Assembly (NCBI GenBank): GCA_963678705.1
Contig: OY783205.1
Location: 6,758,001 to 6,822,000, forward strand
Length of the DNA: 64,000 nucleotides
Source of the DNA: Panorpa germanica
Taxonomy: Eukaryota > Arthropoda > Insecta > Mecoptera > Panorpidae
Direction of reading: 5' to 3'
The notes under the pieces were generated by a model. That model ran no database searches and was not told the DNA's origin. It was given only the letters and a program-made list of their open reading frames with translations. Both the position numbers and the translations under genes were made by a program. Below are positions 34,163 to 44,216 of this stretch, in pieces (the first letter of the stretch is position 1; each line of letters begins with the position of its first letter).

Positions 34163-37068
34163 AAATGACGAAAATGAAAATAATCCAAGTTAATGTGGAT
34201 AGAGGGAGAGCAGCATTCGACTTACTACATAGCACTTGTCGGGACAAACACATAGACGTCGCCACTGTGGCAGAACCAAACAAGAAACTGGCTAGTAAAG
34301 GACCCTGGCTAAGCGATTTGAATATGGACGCAGCAATTAGGGTATTGAGCAAAGAAGTTAGTATACTAAAATGTGACACAGAACAGAAAGGATTCGTATG
34401 GGTGGAACTTGAGGACCTTGTTGTTTACTCTTGTTACGCATCACCGAATATAAGTGAACAAGAATTTGAGTCCTATCTTCAGACACTGGGGGAAAGCCTA
34501 AAAACATAGAAGAAGCAGGTGCTAGTAGCGGGTGACCTAAATGCTAAGTCACGAGTTTGGGGTCCCAAGGAAGACAAGAAAGGAAAGGCACTGGTGGACT
34601 GGATAGCAGAACTCTCACTAGTTGTGTAGAACAGAGGCAAAGATCCGACCTTTGTAAGAAGAGGCAGTGAATCCCATATCGACATAACACTAACGTCTGA
34701 AGAAATAGCAAATCGAATAACAGAATGGAAAGTGGCGGAGGAAGAAAACCTTAGCTTTCATAGGAATATCTACTTTAATATTATTTCAGCTAACTCTAGA
34801 ACGACACAAATGAACGAAGCAAGATGGAGAATAAATAAAGAAGGAATACCGATCTTTGTGGAAAATCTGTAAAAAGAAATGTACAAAATACAGAAATTAG
34901 ATATAAATGAAGGCATGAAGGCAATAAACCTAGCACTAAAAGCCACTTTTAATAAAAGAGCTGCAGGAGGAAATCGTAGACCCGTGTACTGGTGGAACGA
35001 TAACATCGCCCAGTTGAGAAAGCAATGTTTGAGGTCAAGAAGATTGTTAACTCGAGGAAATAAGAGCAAAGAAGTCACAGAAGAAAGTAGAGAAAGACTC
35101 AGAAATAATTACATTGGAAAAAGGAAACTCCTCAGAAATGCAATAATAGGATCAAAACAAGAAGCCTGGAAAAAAACCTGCCAAGAAGTTGACCAAGATA
35201 TTTGGGATATAAAATTGTGTGTAAAAAGCTCAACATGATAATTCGAATTAAGTTAAGTAGCGATAAGCTAATGAAAACTGTCGAGGAGCTGTTTCCAACA
35301 CGAGTGACACACAAATGGCCATACATAGCCATAGAGGAAAGGTGTATACCCTATTTTACTGAAGCAGAACTCCTGGAAGCGACAAAAAGAATTAAAAATG
35401 GAAAGTCACCAGGCCCGGACCAAATTCCATCTGAAATCGTCAAAGCGGCAATTAGGGAATTCCCGAGAGAGTTCCTCGAAATAATGAATAGCCAACTAAA
35501 AAGTGTAGTATTTCCAAAAATGTGGAAAATAGCTAAATTAGTCCTAATTTAGAAGCCTAAAAAAGAAGGAGACCTGGAAGCTAAATATAGACCAATATGT
35601 CTTCTGGACGTCATGGGAAAAGTTCTTGAGCAGCTGGTAGCAGTCAGGTTAACAGGGGAAGTTGAACCAAAACTCTCAAAAAACCAATATGGTTTCAGAA
35701 AAAAAAGGTCGACCATCGACGCTATGTGGAGCATTATGGAATCGGTACAGAGCATTAAAGAAAAAGCCCACCAGAACAGAAAACACGCAGTGTTGGTTAC
35801 GCTCGACATTAAAAACGCTTTCAACTCAGCACCATGGGACGGCGTCATGGAAGCGCTGAAAAAATTCGGAGTCAGCGAATACCTGACTAGAATAATAGGA
35901 AGCTACCTGGAGGATCGCTGGATAACAGTCGAGGGAGAACAAATAAGGGTAACCTGCGGAGTCCCACAGGGATCGGTACTGGGGCCCTTACTATGGAACA
36001 TTCTATATGACGAGGTACTTAAGATCAAGCTACCGGAAGGCGCATCTATCATAGGATTCGCAGACGATACAGCTCTCATAGTAGAGGCAAAAACGGAGCA
36101 AGTGTTGGAAGCTCACACAAATGTGGCGCTGCTTAGGATTGAGGCTACATTGAAGAAGAAGCAGCTGAAACTTGCGCCGGAAAAAACTGAAGCGATTGTA
36201 CTCTACGGTGGAAGAAAGCTAAAAGAAATAACTCTGGAGGTAGGCAGCACGGCAATTAAATCTAAGGAATGCTTAAGGTACCTGGGGCTTTACATTGCAA
36301 GAAACTCAAGTATGAAGCAGCATGTTATTCAAACAGCGAGGAAATCCGAAGAGAAATTGATGACGCTAAGCAGACTGATGCCAAATCTGAAGGGTCCCAA
36401 GGCAAATTAAAGACAAGTGCTAGCTTCTGTAGTACACTCAGTAATGCTGTATGCTGCACCGGTATGGGAAGAATAGTATGCTGATAGGTGTACAACGCAC
36501 AACAGCAATACGCGTTGGCAGCGCTTATCGAACCATTTCGGCAGAAGCGGTGCAAGTGATTACCGGAATAGTACCACTGGCACTAATGGTGGAAGAGAGG
36601 AAAAAGATGTTTATGGACAGAGAGGTGAAACGCCAAGAACTAAGGTCAGAAACAGTGCAGAAATGGCAGAAAGAGTGGGAGAAGGATATCCGAAGGGCGG
36701 TGTGGACAAAAAGGCTGATAAAGAACATAGGCACATGGGTAAATCGAAAGCACGGAGAAGTTGATTACTTTGTAACACAACTTCTCGGAGGGCATGGATG
36801 CTTCGGGAGCTACCTGAAGCGATTTAGAAAGAGAGAGACTGACATGTGCTGGTACTGTGAGCAGGTAGATACACCGGAACACACGTTCTTTATGTGCGAC
36901 CGATGGGCGACTCCAAGACAAGTAGTACGAACGACGACAGGAACCATATTGACAGCAGATAATATTGTCAATATAATGCTGGAAAAGGAAGAGTACTGGA
37001 ACGCGGTTCAAGCCTTCGCTACGAAAATACTGAAAACGAAAGAAGTGGACGCCAGCACGAAAACATAG
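34159..37068 (+). pseudogene. R1-type LINE ORF2 (endonuclease, RT), several stops
   Basis: The start ATG 34159 overlaps the ORF1 stop. The endonuclease N-terminus reads MKIIQVNVDRGRAAFDLL and has VAGDLNAKSRVWG after a stop at 34507-34509. More stops occur at about 34627 and 34870, a frame change near 35210 and another stop near 35552. RT from 35613 keeps [45 protein letters not shown] and FADDTALIVEA, so its palm residues are intact. A deletion near 36410-36480 and a frame change precede the C-terminal region with CWYCEQVDTPEHTFFMC, the R1-style knuckle. Confidence 0.85.
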
Positions 37069-37261
37069 AGAAATCGGGTATCAAGAACCAGCTTGAAGTA
37101 ATGCATTATGCGGTTCCAGGCTGAATTCTAGGCGAGTAAGGGGAGGTGGTTTTAGTTGGTAGGCGGCCTCGAGATGAGGGCGAATCCAACACTTCTTGCC
37201 GCGCAGGAGCTAGCCTTTGGAAGGTTTCCCCTCCCCTACAAAAAAAAAAAAAAAATAAATA

Positions 37262-37362
37262 AATAAATATATATATATATATATATATAAAAATGTAAGC
37301 TGCTTTAATGAAAGCTCCTTAAAAGTGATTACCGATTTTTAATTAATATCGGACAGGCATAA
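37262..37362 (-). pseudogene. BEL pol remnant next to the R1-type LINE
   Basis: Minus-strand reading gives a damaged stretch ending in FIKAAYIFIY, equivalent to the conserved (Y)IKAYVCIF block just before the integrase core. It continues at 28748 beyond the inserted elements. The integrase zinc-binding domain that normally lies upstream is missing, so a deletion joins RNase H to this point. Confidence 0.55.
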
Positions 37363-39393
37363 TTAACATAATATTAATTTAGGTTTACATTTAAAAGGCC
37401 ACAAATCCCAAGATTGTTTTAACCAGAAAAGGCATGACCACCACCATAAATAATTATTTATGACTTGGTTAGCAATTGTACCATGGGAAATATAATCAGC
37501 AGGGTTACTGTCTTTAGGTATGTGACTCCATTGAAACGGGTTTATCATAATTGATTGTATTTCAGAGATACGATTAGCTATAAATACCTTTAAAGTATAT
37601 GGTGAAAGTTTTAACAAAGATAATACTAGTGTCGAATCAGAACAAAGTATAACTTTATTAATATTGATAGGTAGAGTGCTTATTAATTTTTGAGTCATTG
37701 TACTCAATATTAAAGCTGAGCATAACTCTGAACAAGGAATGCTAAGTATTTTTAGTGGTGCAACCTTAGATTTAGAATGTACTAACGATAATTGTGAATC
37801 GCCTTGAATGTTAAAAGATTTAAAATATACGCAGGCGCTATAAGCCTTTTCTGAGGCATCACAAAAATCGTGTAACTCTATATTAATGCAGTCTAAGATT
37901 TTAACTTTCCGAAGTATCGAAACGTTATTTAATTCTGGTAAATTTTGTAATAATGTTAACCAAAATTCAACCAAATTTTGAGGTAATTCATCATCCCAAT
38001 TCAATTTATGTAACCATAATGTTTGAATCATAATTTTAAATGGAATGATGCAAGGTGATAATAATTCTAACGGATCAAATATTTTGGAAATAAATAACAA
38101 AATATTGCGTTTAGTATATTTATCAGGTGGCTTAAAAGTAATATTATACTTAAAGGTGTCGGATTCAGAATCCCATTTTACTCCAAGAGTCTTAACATTT
38201 TCCGAATCATTAGAATCGATTATAAAATGTTTATCCGAGTCAGTACCTTTGATACCTGATAATAATATATGTGAATTTGATATCCAATTTCTTAATTTAA
38301 AACCAGTGCTGTACAAAATTAGACTTATTCTATGACAACGTTTAGCAAGTTGCTTCAGGTTTGGATTATTGAAATGTGGATATTCTAGTTTGATGTGTTT
38401 AGGAATCACAAAGTTTAAAATATTTATTTCAGAGTGCGGTATTTTATTAGTTATTTTGTCCATAACTAGACTATTAAACTGTGTAGTTAAAGAATGTATA
38501 TTTACATTTATTTTAGAAGTGGTATTTGTAGATGCATTGCCAATTCCAGATATAACTACACTAGTATTTGTTAAGTTATTACTTAATTTAAGAGCTAGAT
38601 GCTTAGTTATAAAACTGGTTTGACTTCCATTATCAAGTAATGCCCTTGCTATAACCGATTTACCTTTATCATCAATGTCTTCAACTAATGCTGTTGAATG
38701 CAAAGTTTGATTAGCATTTAGAGTTTGAGATGTGAAAGTATCACTAGAGGTGGGTGGTATAGCTAAATCATTTTGAGGTGGTTTAGAGGTCGAAGGAGAT
38801 AAGTGCAACAAAGTATGATGCATCTTACCACATACATTACATGAATATTTTGAAGTGCATTTTTTAGTAAGGTGATCTTTTCTCATACAGTTTAAACATA
38901 AATTATGTTTTCTGGCTTGTTTAATACGTGAACTTACTGTCCACTTAGAAAATGTCTTGCATTGGTAGACTGGGTGATCGTCATTACAAAAATAGCATTT
39001 AATATTCTGAGAAACTACTAGAGATTTCTGAGACTTGGGTTTCTCACTATCTTTTAAATATTCACGTTGTTCATCAATTTCACGGGCGCGTTCTAACATG
39101 CTTGATAGAAGTGAATCAATAGTTAGAAAATCATTTTTAGAGCTTTGAGACAATTGCCATTGAGCTTTAGTAAAAGAATCTAACTTTTTGAAAATTAAAG
39201 CAGTAGTATATTGATTCCAACGTTTTTCAGATATATAAGGAATACTATTTTCCAGAGACTTTACATATTTTCTAATGAGGGATGCTGTGGTTCTCAAGTT
39301 ATTACTAGATTCTAAATTTAAATTAGGGATATTTAAAAATGAATTAATGTGATGAGAAATTCTTTGCTCTATATTGTCGTAAATTTCAAGCAA
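37363..39393 (-). pseudogene. BEL gag-protease-RNase H frame with RT core deleted
   Basis: A 676-codon open minus-strand frame. The first about 130 residues are the C-terminal part of BEL gag. Knuckles follow (CYFCNDDHPVYQC, CLNCMRKDHLTKKC, then a third Cys-His cluster). The protease is recognised by RALLDNGSQTSFITKHLAL. Near residue 340 the protein jumps to sequence that normally lies after the RT palm (STGFKLRNWISNS), then LGVKWDSESDTFKYNI, ISKIFDPLELLSP and RNase H-like HDFCDASEKAYSACVYF and ILCSDSTLVLSLL, ending near WSHIPKDSNPADYISHG. The YVDD box is therefore gone while the frame stays open. The true gag N-terminus lies upstream (ATG near 39517) in another frame after a deletion. Confidence 0.88.
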
Positions 39394-39580
39394 AAGTTCC
39401 CAGCATAAATTGTAGTTTTGGCCATCAATTTCTACGTATGATATGTTATCAAGTACAAAATGATATGATATGTATCAATGCAATGCAATTTAGCATTTAG
39501 TTTTCTTAATACTGCCATGATGATAATAAATATTAATAAATATTTAATCAAAACAGTAAATAAGTTATGTATATATCTAA

Positions 39581-40010
39581 CAACTTTGTGGGGTTGAGGT
39601 GTAGATGATTAAAAATATACGTATAAAATCAACTTTGTGGGGTTGACGTATATTTAAATTCATGTATATACCTATGAAATCAACTTTGTGAGGTTGAGGT
39701 ATAAATGATTAAACATATACGTATGAAATCAACTTTGTGGGGTTGACGTATATTTAAATTTATGTATAAACCTTTGAAATCAACTTTGTGGGGTTGAGGT
39801 ATACATAAATTATAGTATATACCTATAAAATCAACTTTGTGGAGTTGAGCTATAATTGTTTAAACATATACGTATGAAATCAACTTTGTGGGGTTGACGT
39901 ATATTTAAATTTATGTATAAACCTTTAAAATCAACTTTGTGGGGTTGAGGTATACATAAATTATAGTATATACCTATAAAATCAACTTTGTGGAGTTGAG
40001 GTATAAGTGA
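39581..40010. repeat. about 50-bp tandem array in the BEL leader, nine copies
   Basis: The core caactttgtggggttga recurs at 39581, 39630, 39681, 39730, 39781, 39832, 39881, 39932 and 39983. Spacing is 49 or 51 bp, largely alternating, so neighbouring units form about 100-bp dimers distinguished by gacgtatattt and gaggtataca. It lies between the LTR and gag in the BEL 5' leader. Confidence 0.93.
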
Positions 40011-40253
40011 CCATTTCTATGAGAACGAATGTAAAATACAATATTGAAAGCAATTATAAACAAGATGCAAATGGGGTTAGTAACTATTTATCGGTAACAT
40101 CAAAAACTAGATCATATATGCAGTATTTTCATGCTCCAGATAATCAATTCCCAGCTATGTTGTAGTGTAATATGCAGAATTTCAATATTTTACCTCATAA
40201 TCAATTATCAAAGATGGTGTGGATTCACTTTGTTCAATTCACAATAACGGTTC

Positions 40254-40438
40254 AAAAATGGTTGGTAGACAACATCCGTTGCTTAATGGAACAATGGTTG
40301 GTTGACAAAATCCGTTGCTATAAGCACCAATGGTTGGTTGACAACATCCGTTGCTCAATGGAACAATGGTTGGTTGACGACATCCGTTGTTATAAAGACC
40401 AATGGTTGATTTACGACATCCGCAGCTCGAAGGACCAA
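40254..40438. repeat. 36-bp tandem array containing the BEL primer site
   Basis: Five units with an exact 36-bp period: the block ccgttg/ccgcag starts at 40276, 40312, 40348, 40384 and 40420. The unit next to the LTR carries the minus-strand primer-site sequence TTGGTCCTTCGAGC directly after the LTR. Because 36 is divisible by three, the plus strand shows a 12-residue repeat frame, which I regard as incidental. Confidence 0.92.
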
Positions 40439-40745
40439 TGTTTGGGTTTGGGTGTCTATATTTTATACAATTAAGTAAACACCCAATTTAATATGTATAA
40501 GTTTGCTGATGTTTCGTTTGTAAAATCATTGGTAATTATTTAATCATTTATTTGAAAATATACTATTGCGAGAAATGAACATGCTTTTATAAACTATAAA
40601 ATGAGTGAATAACTGAAACAAAAACTGGTTCAAGTTAATGTGATTTACAATAATTACAAGGTGACTAAGATAATAAAATAATTTGTTAATAAAAGAAATT
40701 TATAAATATTTAATAGAAGGTAAATATTTAGTTGTTTCTTTAACA
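40439..40745 (-). repeat. BEL 5' LTR
   Basis: 307 bp, the partner of 20114-20418, in the same orientation. In element direction it ends CCAAACA and is followed by the primer site. Confidence 0.88.
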
Positions 40746-41826
40746 GCCCAAACAATATATTTTTACAACAAAATAATTTTAATGCGTACGCAGCTCAACT
40801 ATAAATACAAACCAAAAACAATTTTCTTGTTCTCGAATCTGAGCTTACTTTCGAACGAAAAGAAAACGCGTATTATATTCAAAACTACAATTCTGTGGGA
40901 ACGGAACAACGGCATATATTGAGCGATTAATCAAGGAAACATGAAGAGAACAACTGAACAAGTTTACTACTTGGACTACGTTATGTTAGTATACATTGCT
41001 GGAGTCTAGACTATTCATGTTGCCGTGATACTCAACAATCACAGCAATCCAATACCCCATTGCATCATCATCATCATATTCGAATTGATGTTAGTATATA
41101 ATCTATTAGTTAGTAGACCGGACGCTAGAGGTTAGTGAGTATGCAAAATGTGAGGACCGAATTCCACCAATGCATTTAAGTTAAGGAAAGGTTAAAAATT
41201 AATAATGCGGATCTTGCCGGTCAAATATTTGGTCCATTTTTATTTTACCCCTCTACTCTTATTTGTAAAGGAAATGTATTGAGTACAATCTATAAAATCA
41301 TTTTAATGATTATTTCAGTAATAATTTATTCTTTTTTCTAATGGTGAAAGTGAGGATGGATTGTTAAATGAAAAAAATAAATATAAAAATAAAAGTAATA
41401 AAATCTTCGCAAAATACTATAAGCTTCCTGATGGTAAAAGAAAACGGGAAGAAAAAGAATTAAAATCAAAATAAGACATACGATTTTTTTAAGACGAATA
41501 TTGTTAAATTTATTAATTTAAAACACATTGGTCTTGCTCAAATTTGTATAAATATCGTAAATACTCGTAGTATCTAACTCTATGCCAGTGTGCTTAACTT
41601 GCATTTTAATTTACCGCCCACTGAAGTTGCCGCTGGAACCAAGAACTCCGTCTTGACTCTCTGTTTCCAGGAATGAAATCACAAATAACAAAAATGCAAA
41701 TGTATTTCAAAGATTTGCCGTATTGTTTTCTTCCCTCTATACTGTGAAGTTATTTTACAGTAGGCGTTTTTTTTTATAGTTTAATGTTCTTGGCCCGATG
41801 CCTCTGGTCGGCCCTGCCATTACGTC
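40746..41826. other. intergenic with one weak coding hint
   Basis: No clear gene. From about 41334 to 41474 a plus-strand frame reads a Lys-rich tail (DGLLNEKNKYKNKSNK, then KYYKLPDGKRKREEKE) to a stop, and a tgattatttcag acceptor lies just before it (about 41312-41323). This could be a last exon of an unseen gene or chance. Confidence 0.25.
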
Positions 41827-41829
41827 TTA

Positions 41830-42733
41830 GGCCTGTCTCAGTATGGCACCGTAATTCGACGTATTTTGGCCGGACGTATACGGGCTACTACGCTTTCCGA
41901 ACCCTGTAAATATAATGAGACCTCTCAGACTGCAAGCTACAAAGCAGTCCGAATACGGGCGGCACCTAATTCGCACATTAGAACCGTATAAAGGCGAATT
42001 TTATACAAACGTTACCACTACTACAACGCTATCTTATCTGAACCTGTGTAAATGCAATCAGCCGCCTCAGACTGGAGGAGATACCTAAGATCGCGCGATG
42101 TAAATCTTCAATCCGCTTCGAATGGGATATATCGGCGACATCGCTTGTGACGAGTATGTTCAGCATGCTTCAGTTTATGTTTGTATTTCAGTGAATCATG
42201 GACACCGAAAAATTAATTCCTTTAATTCAAGAAAGAGAGAGTTTCTGGAACCAGAAAAATTTAAACTATCATATAAATATAAATATATAAATATATATTT
42301 AAAATTTTTGGTAAAAATAATTACAATGGATTGTTGGCAAAAAAAGTCTTGGATTTTTCACGAACATCGTAAGCTTTTCCAGCAGCACGTTTTTCACCCG
42401 TAGTACTTGATCGTGTCTGAGGTTTTTGAATTCCGCTGGATGTGGAATCAAAATTTATGGGAAGACCGTCATTATCCATTATAATATTATGCAGTAAGCA
42501 TATGCATTTGATTATGTTATCTGCTCGGTATCCAATAACATAATAAGATAACATCCAGGCACACCAGATTTAAGACGTAAACAACTGAATGCTGTATCAA
42601 AAATATAGATAAATAAATTAGTATAAATATTTATTGTGACACACATAGGCGGTTTGCTTTGCCGCTCATCCAACCCGCCGATTTAATTTCGAATTCGCCG
42701 TCACTTAAATACGGTCCCATACTGAGACAGGCC
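41830..42733. mobile_element. Harbinger/PIF deletion derivative
   Basis: About 0.9 kb bounded by inverted ends ggcctgtctcagtatggc and its near-perfect complement (24 of 25 positions). The left flank is TTA and the right flank TTC, so the 3-bp duplication is imperfect. Inside, plus-strand ATG 42199 begins MDTEKLIPLIQERESFWNQ, the start of a MADF/Myb-like accessory protein. On the minus strand 42321-42554 encodes the end of a DDE nuclease with the family motif ADNIIKCICLLHNIIMDN. The two genes of a Harbinger element face each other in this way, so the middle has been deleted. Confidence 0.75.
42321..42554 (-). pseudogene. Harbinger nuclease C-terminal remnant
   Basis: 77 codons open on the minus strand. 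The ADNIIK..CLLHNIIM block matches the last helix of Harbinger DDE nucleases, followed by a polar tail and a stop. The catalytic region is absent. Confidence 0.65.
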
Positions 42734-42739
42734 TTCGAA

Positions 42740-43900
42740 GTCAAGAAACATGTTCTTCATGGTTCATGCTATGAAGGTATCATGCTTAAGCTATTCAAAT
42801 ACAATACATCAGAGAAACAAATCATGTATGTGTTCCTGTTACATGGAGCGAAAATTCACTTGCTGTGCACTCTTTGTTTATATTTAACTTTACCAGAGCA
42901 ACATGCTTATTATTTAAAGTAGAAAATGTGCAAAGAATATTAATGTCAACATGCACTGTGAGTTATGCGACTCTATTACTTAAAGTGAAGATTTAACATT
43001 CAGTCTTGAATCGGGTTGCTGCATCCGGTAGTTAGTGAGTTAGTTAGCGGGTTAGTTAGAGACCGCGGGCGGATGTATAGTAAAACAAGAATACAAAATG
43101 GGGTTTTTTAATTCATTTTTTAGCAACGCTATTTTAATTTTTGATTTAAATAAAGGTTATATTATATTACATACTTTTTTAAATATACAAAAGTTGACAG
43201 AGATACCTACTATTAAATTTGAATTTCAGTGTTGCTGCATGCTTTAGCTCTGCATAAAATGTTACAGAAGAAATAAGTAATACAGATTAATTTTCCTTAT
43301 TCACAACCATCACAATATAAAATTTCGTGGGATACACAACTAGCTGTTAGAAGTAAATGCTGTATCGCACTAGCTTCTCTGCTGTTTAAAAGAGATGGCA
43401 AATTAGCAGATGTGAAATACCATGCAGTAATATTTTCAATAACGTTGACCATTTTAATTGTTCTAAAAATAGTCCTTTAAATTTTCTGAAATATAGCGAG
43501 TTATTAAAATTATTGAAAATAATAATATATTAATAAAGGTATTTATTAACTTTAATCCATGTTCTATTTTAATTAAACCAAACACAGTAATATTTAACAT
43601 TTTAAGGTGTTATTATATATTATGGTATGGTCTTCTAAAAGCATTTTAGTAATGAACTCAAGAAGCAGTTCTTAAGAAGTATTATGATTGCTATCATGAC
43701 TATATAAAAACATGATCTGTATAAGAACATACAATTAAAAAATAACACTAAAAATTACAACAGCAGATAGAAATGATATTTAATACTTATTAAACTTGAT
43801 ATGAAACAATTGATACAAAACAATTACTGTAACGTACAATCGCGCATACTCGTATGCTCTTGTAACAAGCATTTTGCATACTGTGTGGAATGAACATGTA
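42740..43900. other. intergenic, nothing supported
   Basis: AT-rich DNA. It includes a short GTTAGTTAG repeat near 43030-43065 and several frames under 90 codons without recognisable content. Confidence 0.5.
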
Positions 43901-44216
43901 TTACGTACAAATCGTTATTGTTATTTTACTAGTTACTCGGTAGATGTCTCCTGTTCTCGCAATATTTTTTTAATACGGCTGAATTTTGACGTTTCGGTAC
44001 TCACTAGTCTGGTTTTTTCAGACTCTGGTCTGGAACGTCGTGCTGTTGTATACACGGACTAACCTAAAATTCTTATTTTCTTAAAAAAAAAGAAATTATA
44101 GGTTATATGTACATGTGCATACCCAAAAACAAAAATTAGAAGTGAAGTGAATATATGAAAGTGAAGTGAATTTATGAAAAACATAGAAAAATAAACAAGT
44201 TTAATTAGAGAAGTGA

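Larger units (their letters stand above)
33269..37255 (+). mobile_element. R1-type LINE, broken
   Basis: A non-LTR element with ORF1 (33272-34162), ORF2 (34159-37068) and a poly(A)/AAAT tail (37240-37258). ORF1 and ORF2 overlap as ATGA. The gag with three knuckles, the endonuclease and RT sequence and the C-terminal knuckle are typical of the R1 clade (R1, TRAS). The 5' end is probably truncated, because ORF1 begins at once after the TA tract. Several stops and frameshifts interrupt ORF2. It lies in the same TA-rich tract of the BEL integrase as the gypsy-like element. Confidence 0.85.
20114..40745 (-). mobile_element. BEL/Pao LTR retrotransposon, host of four nested insertions
   Basis: Flanking LTRs (20114-20418 and 40439-40745) bound one minus-strand element. 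In coding order: primer site, leader with two tandem arrays, gag, protease, RT/RNase H remnants (39580-37363), integrase core (28740-28440), integrase C-terminal part (28428-28038) and the pol tail (20564-20419). Removing the insertions at 20565-28037, 28749-33215 and 33269-37255 restores order, so the pieces belong together. The LTRs differ at roughly twenty positions, so the element is old. No 5-bp target duplication is visible outside the LTRs (aactc against gccca), which could mean recombination between copies. The RT core and integrase zinc domain are missing. Confidence 0.85.

Noticed and set aside
39581..40440. CRISPR-like array (regular repeats with spacers)
   Set aside because: The whole 49/51-bp and 36-bp units repeat, including the would-be spacers; they lie in a retrotransposon leader of a eukaryotic genome.
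40172..40474. 100-codon frame with a 12-residue repeat (QWLVDNIRC-like)
   Set aside because: Produced by the 36-bp leader array, antisense to the BEL element, ending in the LTR; no start context or homologue.
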